This document shows positions 1-4,973 of a stretch of DNA of 8,692 nucleotides, one piece after another. Each line of letters starts with the position of its first letter. The stretch's first letter is position 1. The position numbers were made by a program, and so were the translations under genes. This DNA is from Methylacidiphilum caldifontis. GTDB lineage: Bacteria > Verrucomicrobiota > Verrucomicrobiia > Methylacidiphilales > CAMAQI01. Below the pieces are notes generated by a model, which had not been told where the DNA came from, ran no database searches, and saw only the letters and a program-made list of their open reading frames with translations. The stretch spans positions 1 through 8,692 of the forward strand of contig CAMAQI010000091.1 of assembly GCA_945860255.1 (NCBI GenBank), given 5' to 3'.

Positions 1-65
1 TCATGATCATTCCCGGAGCAACCCTCTTTATCGGAATCTTAGTTTGGTACCGTCGTCGTCGATAA
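1..65 (+). CDS. C-terminal end of a membrane protein, probably GldG-like ABC transport auxiliary subunit (partial)
   Basis: An open frame enters from the left edge and ends at TAA 63-65. The 20 visible residues from position 3 read MIIPGATLFIGILVWYRRRR: a hydrophobic membrane segment followed by four arginines, which should hold the C-terminus in the cytoplasm. Auxiliary subunits of GldA/GldF/GldG-type ABC transporters typically end this way, and they are often followed directly by a DUF4340 gene, as here after 21 bp. The assignment rests on this tail and the neighbour only; any protein with a C-terminal membrane anchor would also fit. Confidence 0.45.
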   Translation, partial: MIIPGATLFIGILVWYRRRR

Positions 66-86
66 ACCTATCACCTCACCATAAAA

Positions 87-1913
87 ATGAATCGATCTTC
101 CGCTTTTTTTATTCTCATTGCAGCCTCCTTGTTTGCCTATATTTACCTCGTCGAATCAAAGGAAAAAGGGACTAAGGAAAAAGAGGCTAGCGAAAAGAAG
201 TTATTTGAACTCACCGCCTCGAAGATCGATCGTTTAACGATTACCCGAGAGGAGATAACGATCGAACTCGTCAAAAAAGGAAGTGAATGGAAAATTCTCA
301 AGCCGATTGCAACCAATGCAGATCTCTCCGCAGTTGAACAGATTCTCTCAGAACTTGAATTTGTCGAAACCCGTCGAACGATACCCAGTAATGAAATCGA
401 AGACCTTGATTCAACTCTCAAACAATGGGGGCTTTCAACACCAGCAACCAAGATTACCGCTCAAGGGGATAAAAAGACCTACGAACTCATCGTTGGACGA
501 AAGATTGCGGTCAGTGACCTTTATTACGCAAAAAAATCAATGGATCGACTGGCCTCAGTCGAACTGATCTCTAGTTTTAGCCGTAATAATTTTGAGAAGA
601 AACTAAATGATCTCCGAAGCAAAGAGATCCTTAAATTTAACTCCTCTGATCTCAGAAAAATCTCTTTAAAGCAAAGCAATGGAGAGAGTGCGATTATCGA
701 TGAAAAGGAACTCCTCTTCGATAAAGAGCTTTGGACTCTTCAAAAACCGATTAAAGCGCGAGGAGATCGTGAGAAAATTAACAGTTGGATCTCCAATGCG
801 CTCGGACTAAAAGTGACCCGATTTATTTCAGACGATAGTAGTAATCTCAATGTTTATGGACTCAGCAGCCCTAAAACTCAATTAAGTTTTGGATTCGATC
901 AACATTCCACCCAAACCCTCTTGTTAGGGAGGACGACTACTGATCAACCGACAGAGATTTACGCAAAACTCTTGGAATCAAATACCGTCTTTTCGGTGAA
1001 AATTGAAGCGATTGAGAAACTCCTCCTGGAGACTCCGGGATGGAGAGATAAACACCTCCTCCCCTCTTTTTTACAAACAGAAATTGAAGGTCTAAAAATA
1101 ATTTCTAAAAACAAAACGGTCGGTTTCCAAAATGAAAATAAAAAATGGACCCTCACTGGACAGTCCGATTTTTTAATCGAAGAAAACAAAATTGATCAAG
1201 TTCTCAAATCGATTCAGGAACTGAAGAGCACTCAATTTGTTAAAGACACCTTGGGTGACCTGAAAACATACGGATTAGATAAGCCCTCTTTAGTCATTGC
1301 CTTAGATCGAAAAAAAGGAGAGGAACGTAGTAAAATTGAAATTCGTTTCGGAAAAACAGATAAAAATAATATTTTTGTCATGAACTCTCTTGAGCCCTTT
1401 ATCTATGCGATCCCCTCAACCTTTAACGCTGAATGGCCTACTGAATTATGGCAGTGGCGCTCCCTCCATGTTTTAAGTGATCCAGCGACTCAATTTAATA
1501 AAATCCAGATCTCCGATCGAAAGGGGATCCGTTCCCTATTAACTCTCGATGAAAAAGGAAATTGGATATCAGAAAATCCCTCACAATCCCTAAATTCTAA
1601 ATTACTCGAACCATTCCTCGCCAAGCTCTCCAACCTCCAAGGAGTTCGTTGGGTTGGAAATAGTCCCTCTCCCTCTTATGAGCTGACTCAACCTCATTTG
1701 AAAATCGAAATTCAAACCTCAACTGGCTCTAAGACTTTAAAACTGGGAGCACTTCTTCCAACGGGAGGAAGAGTCGCTCAGATCGGAAATAGCGACCCCT
1801 ACTTTGAAATCACTCGACCAGACTTCCAAACGCTCAATGAAGATTTGACCGCTCCGCTCCCCCCCTCCCCTGAGGTAAAATCAGAAACCCATTCTCAGAA
1901 ATCCCCTGAATGA
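87..1913 (+). CDS. DUF4340 domain-containing protein with four tandem modules
   Basis: 608 residues. Residues 5-22 form an uncleaved signal anchor, so the rest should lie outside the cytoplasmic membrane. The body repeats one plan four times. Each module has a tryptophan strand motif (W68 in WKILKP, W216 in LWTLQKP, W354, W493) and then a YGLxxP-like motif (QWGLSTP 113-119, VYGLSSP 256-262, TYGLDKP 394-400, YELTQP 531-536). The latter are spaced 143, 138 and 136 residues. This matches DUF4340 proteins, which are encoded beside GldG-like ABC subunits and whose biochemical role is unknown. The C-terminus (588-608) is proline- and serine-rich. It follows the upstream gene by 21 bp and precedes the next by 22 bp, suggesting one operon. 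The ATG at 87 has no Shine-Dalgarno sequence, but it is the only start that keeps the membrane anchor. Confidence 0.85.
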   Translation: MNRSSAFFILIAASLFAYIYLVESKEKGTKEKEASEKKLFELTASKIDRLTITREEITIELVKKGSEWKILKPIATNADLSAVEQILSELEFVETRRTIPSNEIEDLDSTLKQWGLSTPATKITAQGDKKTYELIVGRKIAVSDLYYAKKSMDRLASVELISSFSRNNFEKKLNDLRSKEILKFNSSDLRKISLKQSNGESAIIDEKELLFDKELWTLQKPIKARGDREKINSWISNALGLKVTRFISDDSSNLNVYGLSSPKTQLSFGFDQHSTQTLLLGRTTTDQPTEIYAKLLESNTVFSVKIEAIEKLLLETPGWRDKHLLPSFLQTEIEGLKIISKNKTVGFQNENKKWTLTGQSDFLIEENKIDQVLKSIQELKSTQFVKDTLGDLKTYGLDKPSLVIALDRKKGEERSKIEIRFGKTDKNNIFVMNSLEPFIYAIPSTFNAEWPTELWQWRSLHVLSDPATQFNKIQISDRKGIRSLLTLDEKGNWISENPSQSLNSKLLEPFLAKLSNLQGVRWVGNSPSPSYELTQPHLKIEIQTSTGSKTLKLGALLPTGGRVAQIGNSDPYFEITRPDFQTLNEDLTAPLPPSPEVKSETHSQKSPE

Positions 1914-1935
1914 GCCTCTCGACACTCCAGTTTAA

Positions 1936-3012
1936 ATGAACTCCTCCCATAAAAAAACGGTGGGGAGAGTTCGTACGAAAACCTATTCGGTTACTCTTTA
2001 TCTCGTCGTACTTGCGGTTGCGATCCAGTTCGGAGTCATTATTTGGAATTTCTCGATTCGAAGCCAAGTGAAAATCGATATCCAAGCCCCAGAACTTCCC
2101 GCGGAAGTGATAATCTCCCCACCCCCTGACCTTCCCGAAAAATCTGTTGTGACTGAAACGAAAGCGACGAAACCGGCTCCACTTGGAACTCCCATTGCCT
2201 TACCCTCCGAAACCCCTAGCCTTAAAGAACGAGTTCAAAAGCTTCTTTCTGAAAGTCAGCAGTTCTTAGAGCAAGGAGAGCCTTCACTTTCAAGAAATGC
2301 CCTTTTAGAAGCAGAATCCCTAGAACCGGATAGTATTGAAGTCATCAAAAAAATCATTGAACTTGCCGAAAAAATACAAAATAAAGAGTTGGCGAACGAA
2401 TATCAAAAAAGATTAACTCAACTCACAGGAATTTCACATCCGTTAGTTTCTCCCCCGGTTGAAAAAATACTTTCCACACCAACCCCAATTCCCGTTCTCG
2501 AATCCTCTCTTTCAGAAAAAAACACTCCCCCCCCAGAAAACTCTAATCCTTCGCTCCCGCCTGCAAATCCTCCGATTGCCGCAATCGTCCCGACGCCCAA
2601 CATACAAACGCTAACACCTTCCGATCCCTCGACGAAAAAAATTATGATCGGCGCCCTAGAAAAGAAAAGTATTCCATCAACAAATGCAAAAACCGAATTT
2701 TTATTAAAAATACCGATCCTTGCCAATCCCTCTCCTGAGGCCGTAGAACCGGGAAAGATTTCAATTAAACTCTATTTTTATGAGCTTCAAACCGATGGAA
2801 AAGTTGTTCCGAGCAATGCCCGTTTAGATGTCAGTTTTGAAAATAAACGTCCTAATTGGAATACGCGAAGTGAGATCTTAAATGCACTCTATTCCCTTCC
2901 AACGACTCAGGTCAGTCGAACCTATTATGGTTATCGACTCAAAATTTACTACAAAGGCCAGTTCCAAGATGAAATTTCTGAGCCCGCAAATTTAAACGAA
3001 AAACTTCCTTAA
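1936..3012 (+). CDS. Membrane-anchored proline-rich protein with TPR-like helices and a C-terminal beta-rich domain
   Basis: 358 residues of unknown function. A basic N-terminus (HKKTVGRVRTK) precedes a membrane segment at about 17-38. After it come a proline-rich stretch (51-92), a helical segment at about 95-165 (FLEQGEPSLSRNALLEAESL is typical of a TPR helix pair), a second proline-rich linker (167-234), and a compact domain at about 235-350 containing KKIMIGALEKKSIP and YYGYRLKIYYKGQF. I recall similar C-terminal domains from Verrucomicrobiota TPR proteins but cannot check this. The predicted topology is a short cytoplasmic tail, one membrane pass and an outer stalk carrying two domains. 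The gene starts 22 bp after the DUF4340 gene, so it is probably in the same operon and may work with that envelope complex. The start ATG has no evident Shine-Dalgarno sequence. Confidence 0.8.
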   Translation: MNSSHKKTVGRVRTKTYSVTLYLVVLAVAIQFGVIIWNFSIRSQVKIDIQAPELPAEVIISPPPDLPEKSVVTETKATKPAPLGTPIALPSETPSLKERVQKLLSESQQFLEQGEPSLSRNALLEAESLEPDSIEVIKKIIELAEKIQNKELANEYQKRLTQLTGISHPLVSPPVEKILSTPTPIPVLESSLSEKNTPPPENSNPSLPPANPPIAAIVPTPNIQTLTPSDPSTKKIMIGALEKKSIPSTNAKTEFLLKIPILANPSPEAVEPGKISIKLYFYELQTDGKVVPSNARLDVSFENKRPNWNTRSEILNALYSLPTTQVSRTYYGYRLKIYYKGQFQDEISEPANLNEKLP

Positions 3013-3072
3013 GCGGCTTGATGAATCCCAGTTCATGCATCAGAAATCGATTAATCCCAAATCTTGCATTAG

Positions 3073-3123
3073 GGAGCGGTCGCGGCTTTAGCGCGCCGTA
3101 GCCGTGGCGAAGGAGCGGTCGCG
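3073..3123. repeat. GC-rich direct repeat GGAGCGGTCGCG with central hairpin
   Basis: GGAGCGGTCGCG occurs at 3073-3084 and again at 3112-3123. Between the copies CGGCT (3083-3087) can pair with AGCCG (3100-3104). The patch is much richer in GC than its surroundings. It resembles short dispersed intergenic repeats I recall from Verrucomicrobiota genomes, but a genome-wide count is not possible from this window. Confidence 0.5.
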
Positions 3124-3178
3124 ATCACGTCGCAAGACTGTAGAATGAATTCGGGAGGCGTTGGTCATCTCCTATGAC

Positions 3179-3459
3179 GTGATCCCGCACGCGAGCATAG
3201 GCGTCAACCTAACACACGAAAAGACAGTTTTTCACCGTCCTTTATTAATCTCTTTCTTTGGATTGATCTGTCTTGGCGTTTTTTGCCTTTTCTTGGCGGT
3301 TAAAGCTCTTTTTGTTGCATCCCTGCTGCCCCATGCCAAACCGATCAGGCTCCGCTTTTTTTACTTATCGTCGCTCAACGCTCCTCTTGGTTTTCTCTGC
3401 GGTTAATAGTGTATTTTCTCTTCTCTTAAGTCGACGCCTATGCGCACGTGCAGGATCGC
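3179..3459. repeat. Inner imperfect inverted-repeat pair (29 bp, 24 matches)
   Basis: Positions 3179-3207 match the reverse complement of 3431-3459 at 24 of 29 bases, including an 11-bp perfect core: GCATAGGCGTC at 3195-3205 and GACGCCTATGC at 3433-3443. The pair nests inside the 3059-3526 pair. The two sides are not equally spaced (about 105 bp on the left, 51 bp on the right), so the block is not one simple palindrome. The match is too long to expect by chance and may mark duplicated ends of an element or a long-range RNA stem. Confidence 0.55.
3272..3406. repeat. Degenerate nonamer-type repeats (CTTGGCGGT / CTCTGCGGT)
   Basis: CTTGGCGTT (3272-3280) and CTTGGCGGT (3292-3300) recur with small changes. 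The 16-mers at 3288-3303 (TTTTCTTGGCGGTTAA) and 3391-3406 (TTTTCTCTGCGGTTAA) agree at 14 of 16 positions. Read on the minus strand, both blocks begin TTAACCGC and continue with nine-base units such as ACCGCCAAG and ACCGCAGAG. Similar degenerate nonamer tracts are familiar from intergenic DNA of planctomycetes and their relatives; their function is unknown. Confidence 0.4.
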
Positions 3460-3470
3460 TCCGGATCATG

Positions 3471-3489
3471 AAATCACCTTTGGTGATTT
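3471..3489. repeat. Perfect 8-bp hairpin
   Basis: AAATCACC (3471-3478), loop TTT, GGTGATTT (3482-3489), followed by ATTTTG. The stem is AT-rich, so it is a weak terminator at best. It lies about 460 bp after the end of the plus-strand operon and just inside the right arm of the outer inverted repeat, so it may belong to that element. Confidence 0.5.
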
Positions 3490-3569
3490 ATTTTGAGAGG
3501 CAAATCGATTCCTAATGCAAGAATTTCGATAAATAGAATGTAAGTAGCTCAGGAAGAGATGAAGGCACG

Positions 3570-3600
3570 AAAAAGCCACCCTCATTTGAAGGTGGCTTTT
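3570..3600 (-). terminator. Rho-independent terminator, probably of the thrS-infC-rpmI-rplT operon
   Basis: AAAAGCCACC (3571-3580) pairs perfectly with GGTGGCTTTT (3591-3600) across a 10-base loop. On the minus strand the stem ends in GGTGGCTTTTT, giving a U tract about 125 nt after the rplT stop. On the plus strand it ends in four T, so it may also stop transcripts coming from the left. It is the only hairpin in the intergenic region with both a GC core and T tracts. Confidence 0.75.
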
Positions 3601-3638
3601 CTTAAAACCTAAAAATTGGTTTTCTGCGTAGCAGCAGG

Positions 3639-3720
3639 ATAAAGGAGCGTTGATCGAACTGCTCTCTCCGATAATTCAAAAAATCATCAAGTCGAGTTCG
3701 CTCAACACTGGCTCCTTTAT
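3639..3720 (-). repeat. Long imperfect hairpin just after rplT
   Basis: ATAAAGGAGC (3639-3648) pairs with GCTCCTTTAT (3711-3720), GTTGA (3649-3653) with TCAAC (3702-3706), and CGAACT (3655-3660) with AGTTCG (3695-3700). That gives 21 base pairs interrupted by a four-base bulge and one mismatch, closing a 34-base loop. It begins four bases past the rplT stop, so it lies in the 3' untranslated part of the mRNA. There is no T tract at its base, so an RNA-stabilising or processing role is more likely than termination. An 11-mer of the stem (AGGAGCGTTGA, 3643-3653) recurs inverted at 3375-3385. Confidence 0.6.
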
Positions 3721-3724
3721 TTTA

Positions 3725-4072
3725 TTAGGCTTTTGCTTCGTTCAAGATCGCTGTGAAAATCGCAGGATCGTTGATGCACAACTCTGAGAGGAGTTTGCGA
3801 TCGATTTCGATCTTCGCTTTTTGTAACGCTTCTTGGAATCGGCTGTAAGTTATCCCTTGCGCACGGCAAGCGGCATTAATACGAGTGATCCAAAGAACAC
3901 GGAAAGTACGTTTACGCACTTTACGGTCACGATAGGACCAGTATTGGCCCTTCATCGTAGCATCTTTAGCATAACGGAATAACTTACTGCGGAATCCGCG
4001 GTAACCTTTTGCTTTGTCTAGCACTCGTTTACGACGTTCGCGTGAGGCTGCAGCATTGGTGGCTCTTGGCAT
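3725..4072 (-). CDS. rplT: Large ribosomal subunit protein bL20
   Basis: 115 residues, full length for bL20, which binds 23S rRNA early in assembly of the large subunit. The basic N-terminal tail (MPRATNAAASRERRKRVL) and the motifs AKGYRGFRSKLFRYAKDA and WITRINAACRAQGITYSRF are characteristic. It is the last gene of the thrS-infC-rpmI-rplT cluster, 28 bp after rpmI. The ATG at 4072 has a good Shine-Dalgarno sequence. In other bacteria bL20 represses its own operon by binding a leader or inter-cistronic RNA; no such structure is evident here. Confidence 0.98.
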   Translation of the reverse strand: MPRATNAAASRERRKRVLDKAKGYRGFRSKLFRYAKDATMKGQYWSYRDRKVRKRTFRVLWITRINAACRAQGITYSRFQEALQKAKIEIDRKLLSELCINDPAIFTAILNEAKA

Positions 4073-4077
4073 AAAAT

Positions 4078-4083
4078 CTCCTT
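4078..4083 (-). promoter_or_regulatory. Ribosome binding site of rplT
   Basis: On the minus strand AAGGAG lies five bases before the rplT ATG. It is one of the clearest Shine-Dalgarno sequences in the window and fixes the rplT start. Confidence 0.85.
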
Positions 4084-4100
4084 AAATCTCTGTCGGTCGT

Positions 4101-4310
4101 TTAGTTAAATGGCAAGTTGGATTTGATACGATACTCATCGCTCACATCCAAGACCTTCGACTTGCCCAAGCGACGCATGCGCTTGCGGTTTTTGCTCTTC
4201 GCCAAATGGCGGCGCCCCGCGTGCGAAGCCACTACTTTTCCCGTGCCAGTCAGCTTAAAACGCTTACTCACGGCCTTCTTTGTTTTGCGTCGTGCAATTG
4301 ATTTCGGCAT
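4101..4310 (-). CDS. rpmI: Large ribosomal subunit protein bL35
   Basis: 69 residues, slightly longer than the usual 64-66. The sequence is strongly basic and carries the bL35 pattern: a MPKSIARRKTKKAVSKRF start, KLTGTGKVVASHAGRRHLA, and the LGKSKVLDVSDEYRIKSNLP end. It sits between infC and rplT, the usual order. The ATG at 4310 is nine bases after the infC stop, and the infC stop codon lies inside the rpmI Shine-Dalgarno sequence, so the two are probably translationally coupled. Confidence 0.97.
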   Translation of the reverse strand: MPKSIARRKTKKAVSKRFKLTGTGKVVASHAGRRHLAKSKNRKRMRRLGKSKVLDVSDEYRIKSNLPFN

Positions 4311-4316
4311 AACTTT

Positions 4317-4321
4317 CTCCT
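4317..4321 (-). promoter_or_regulatory. Ribosome binding site of rpmI, overlapping the infC stop
   Basis: AGGAG on the minus strand, six bases before the rpmI ATG. Its first two bases belong to the infC stop codon TAG (4320-4322), so ribosomes ending infC clear or reuse this site. Confidence 0.8.
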
Positions 4322-4958
4322 AGGCTTTTCTTTCTTCTGAGGTCTCGGTCTCTACGTCGTCGGTGTCGATCTCATCCTCGATATCTTCTTCAGTGAATTT
4401 CCGTACTCTTTTTTGAGCGGGCAACGGTGATAGCATCATTGAAATGTTTTTGCCAAGCAATTTTGGTTCGGCATCAGGATTTCCAACCTGACTCATCTCT
4501 GCTTTCACCTTCTGCATCAACTTTAATCCCAGTTCTTTATGGATCATTTCACGACCCCGCAGAACCAAAATAAATTTTACTCTCATCCCCTTGAACATGA
4601 ACTGCTCCGCATGACGCATCTTGGTTTCATAGTCATGACCATCGATGTTCAAGTGGAATTTCAGCTCTTTGACTTTTTGAGCAAAATTGGGCTTTTTATT
4701 CTCTCGCTCTTTCTTGGCGAGTTCATAACGAAACTTTCCATAATCTGTAATCTTACAGACAGGAGGGGTGGCATTGGGAGAGATCTCGACCAAATCAACA
4801 CCGTACTGCTTCGCCTTCAGGATGGCATCAGGAGTCTGCATCACTCCATAGGATTTACCATCTGGTCCAATGACCAATACCTCCCAGACTCGGATCCGGT
4901 CATTAATACGATGCGGCGCTTCTTCTCGACGGAAAAACGGTTTACGAAATGGCTTCAA
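4320..4958 (-). CDS. infC: Translation initiation factor IF-3 with acidic C-terminal tail and non-AUG start
   Basis: 212 residues. IF3 binds the 30S subunit, keeps subunits apart and checks start codon-anticodon pairing. The N-terminal domain carries RINDRIRVWEV (17-27) and the family signature SPNATPPVCKITDYGKFRYE (60-79); a lysine-rich linker follows. The C-terminal domain shows VKELKFHLNIDGHDYETK (96-113) and LRGREMIHKELG (133-144). Residues 188-212 form an extension with 13 Asp/Glu, absent from short IF3 proteins. The start is TTG at 4958-4956, or the in-frame ATC just before it; a TGA stop lies one codon further upstream. The next in-frame ATG is codon 40, inside the conserved domain, so no AUG start is possible. 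It follows thrS by 15 bp. Confidence 0.96.
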   Translation of the reverse strand: MKPFRKPFFRREEAPHRINDRIRVWEVLVIGPDGKSYGVMQTPDAILKAKQYGVDLVEISPNATPPVCKITDYGKFRYELAKKERENKKPNFAQKVKELKFHLNIDGHDYETKMRHAEQFMFKGMRVKFILVLRGREMIHKELGLKLMQKVKAEMSQVGNPDAEPKLLGKNISMMLSPLPAQKRVRKFTEEDIEDEIDTDDVETETSEERKA

Positions 4959-4973
4959 GATTCAGATTCTCCC
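4956..4973 (-). promoter_or_regulatory. infC start region: Shine-Dalgarno GGGAG with ATC or TTG start
   Basis: Reading the minus strand after the thrS TAA: GGGAG (4973-4969), seven bases, then ATC (4961-4959), then TTG (4958-4956). The TGA at 4964-4962 is in frame, so translation must begin at ATC or TTG. The seven-base spacing suits ATC better than the ten-base spacing to TTG. Rare starts such as AUU on infC are the known basis of IF3 autoregulation in Escherichia coli; whether that applies here is inference. Confidence 0.7.

Larger units (their letters stand above)
3059..3526. repeat. Outer inverted-repeat pair bounding a ~470-bp intergenic block
   Basis: The left arm at 3062-3073 is TCTTGCATTAGG and the right arm at 3511-3522 is CCTAATGCAAGA, a perfect 12-bp inverted match. 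Allowing one gap it extends to AAATCTTGCATTAGG (3059-3073) against CCTAATGCAAGAATTT (3511-3526). The 8-bp palindrome AATCGATT occurs beside both arms, at 3045-3052 and 3503-3510. Terminal inverted repeats around a non-coding interior would suit a MITE-like element, but no clear target-site duplication is visible. Confidence 0.5.
3013..3724. other. Structured intergenic region without a convincing gene
   Basis: This stretch lies between convergent genes: the plus-strand operon ends at 3012 and rplT ends at 3725. The open frames in it (about 80 codons) look like neither known proteins nor normal coding sequence, and they run through repeats. It holds two nested inverted-repeat pairs, a GC-rich direct repeat, degenerate nonamers, and hairpins at 3471-3489, 3570-3600, 3604-3623 and 3639-3720. 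No tRNA cloverleaf was recognised. The left two thirds may be a degraded or non-autonomous element; the right third holds the 3' end signals of the rplT operon. Confidence 0.7.

Noticed and set aside
3161..3515. Two plus-strand open frames of about 80 codons (3161-3406 and 3273-3515)
   Set aside because: They overlap each other in different frames, run through the inverted and nonamer repeats, have no ribosome binding site and show no recognisable protein pattern.
3013..3724. CRISPR array
   Set aside because: The repeats here are inverted or degenerate and irregularly spaced, with no regular repeat-spacer pattern and no cas genes nearby.
4840..4842. ATG at codon 40 of infC as the start
   Set aside because: It would remove the conserved N-terminal IF3 segment RINDRIRVWEV and has no ribosome binding site at a useful distance.
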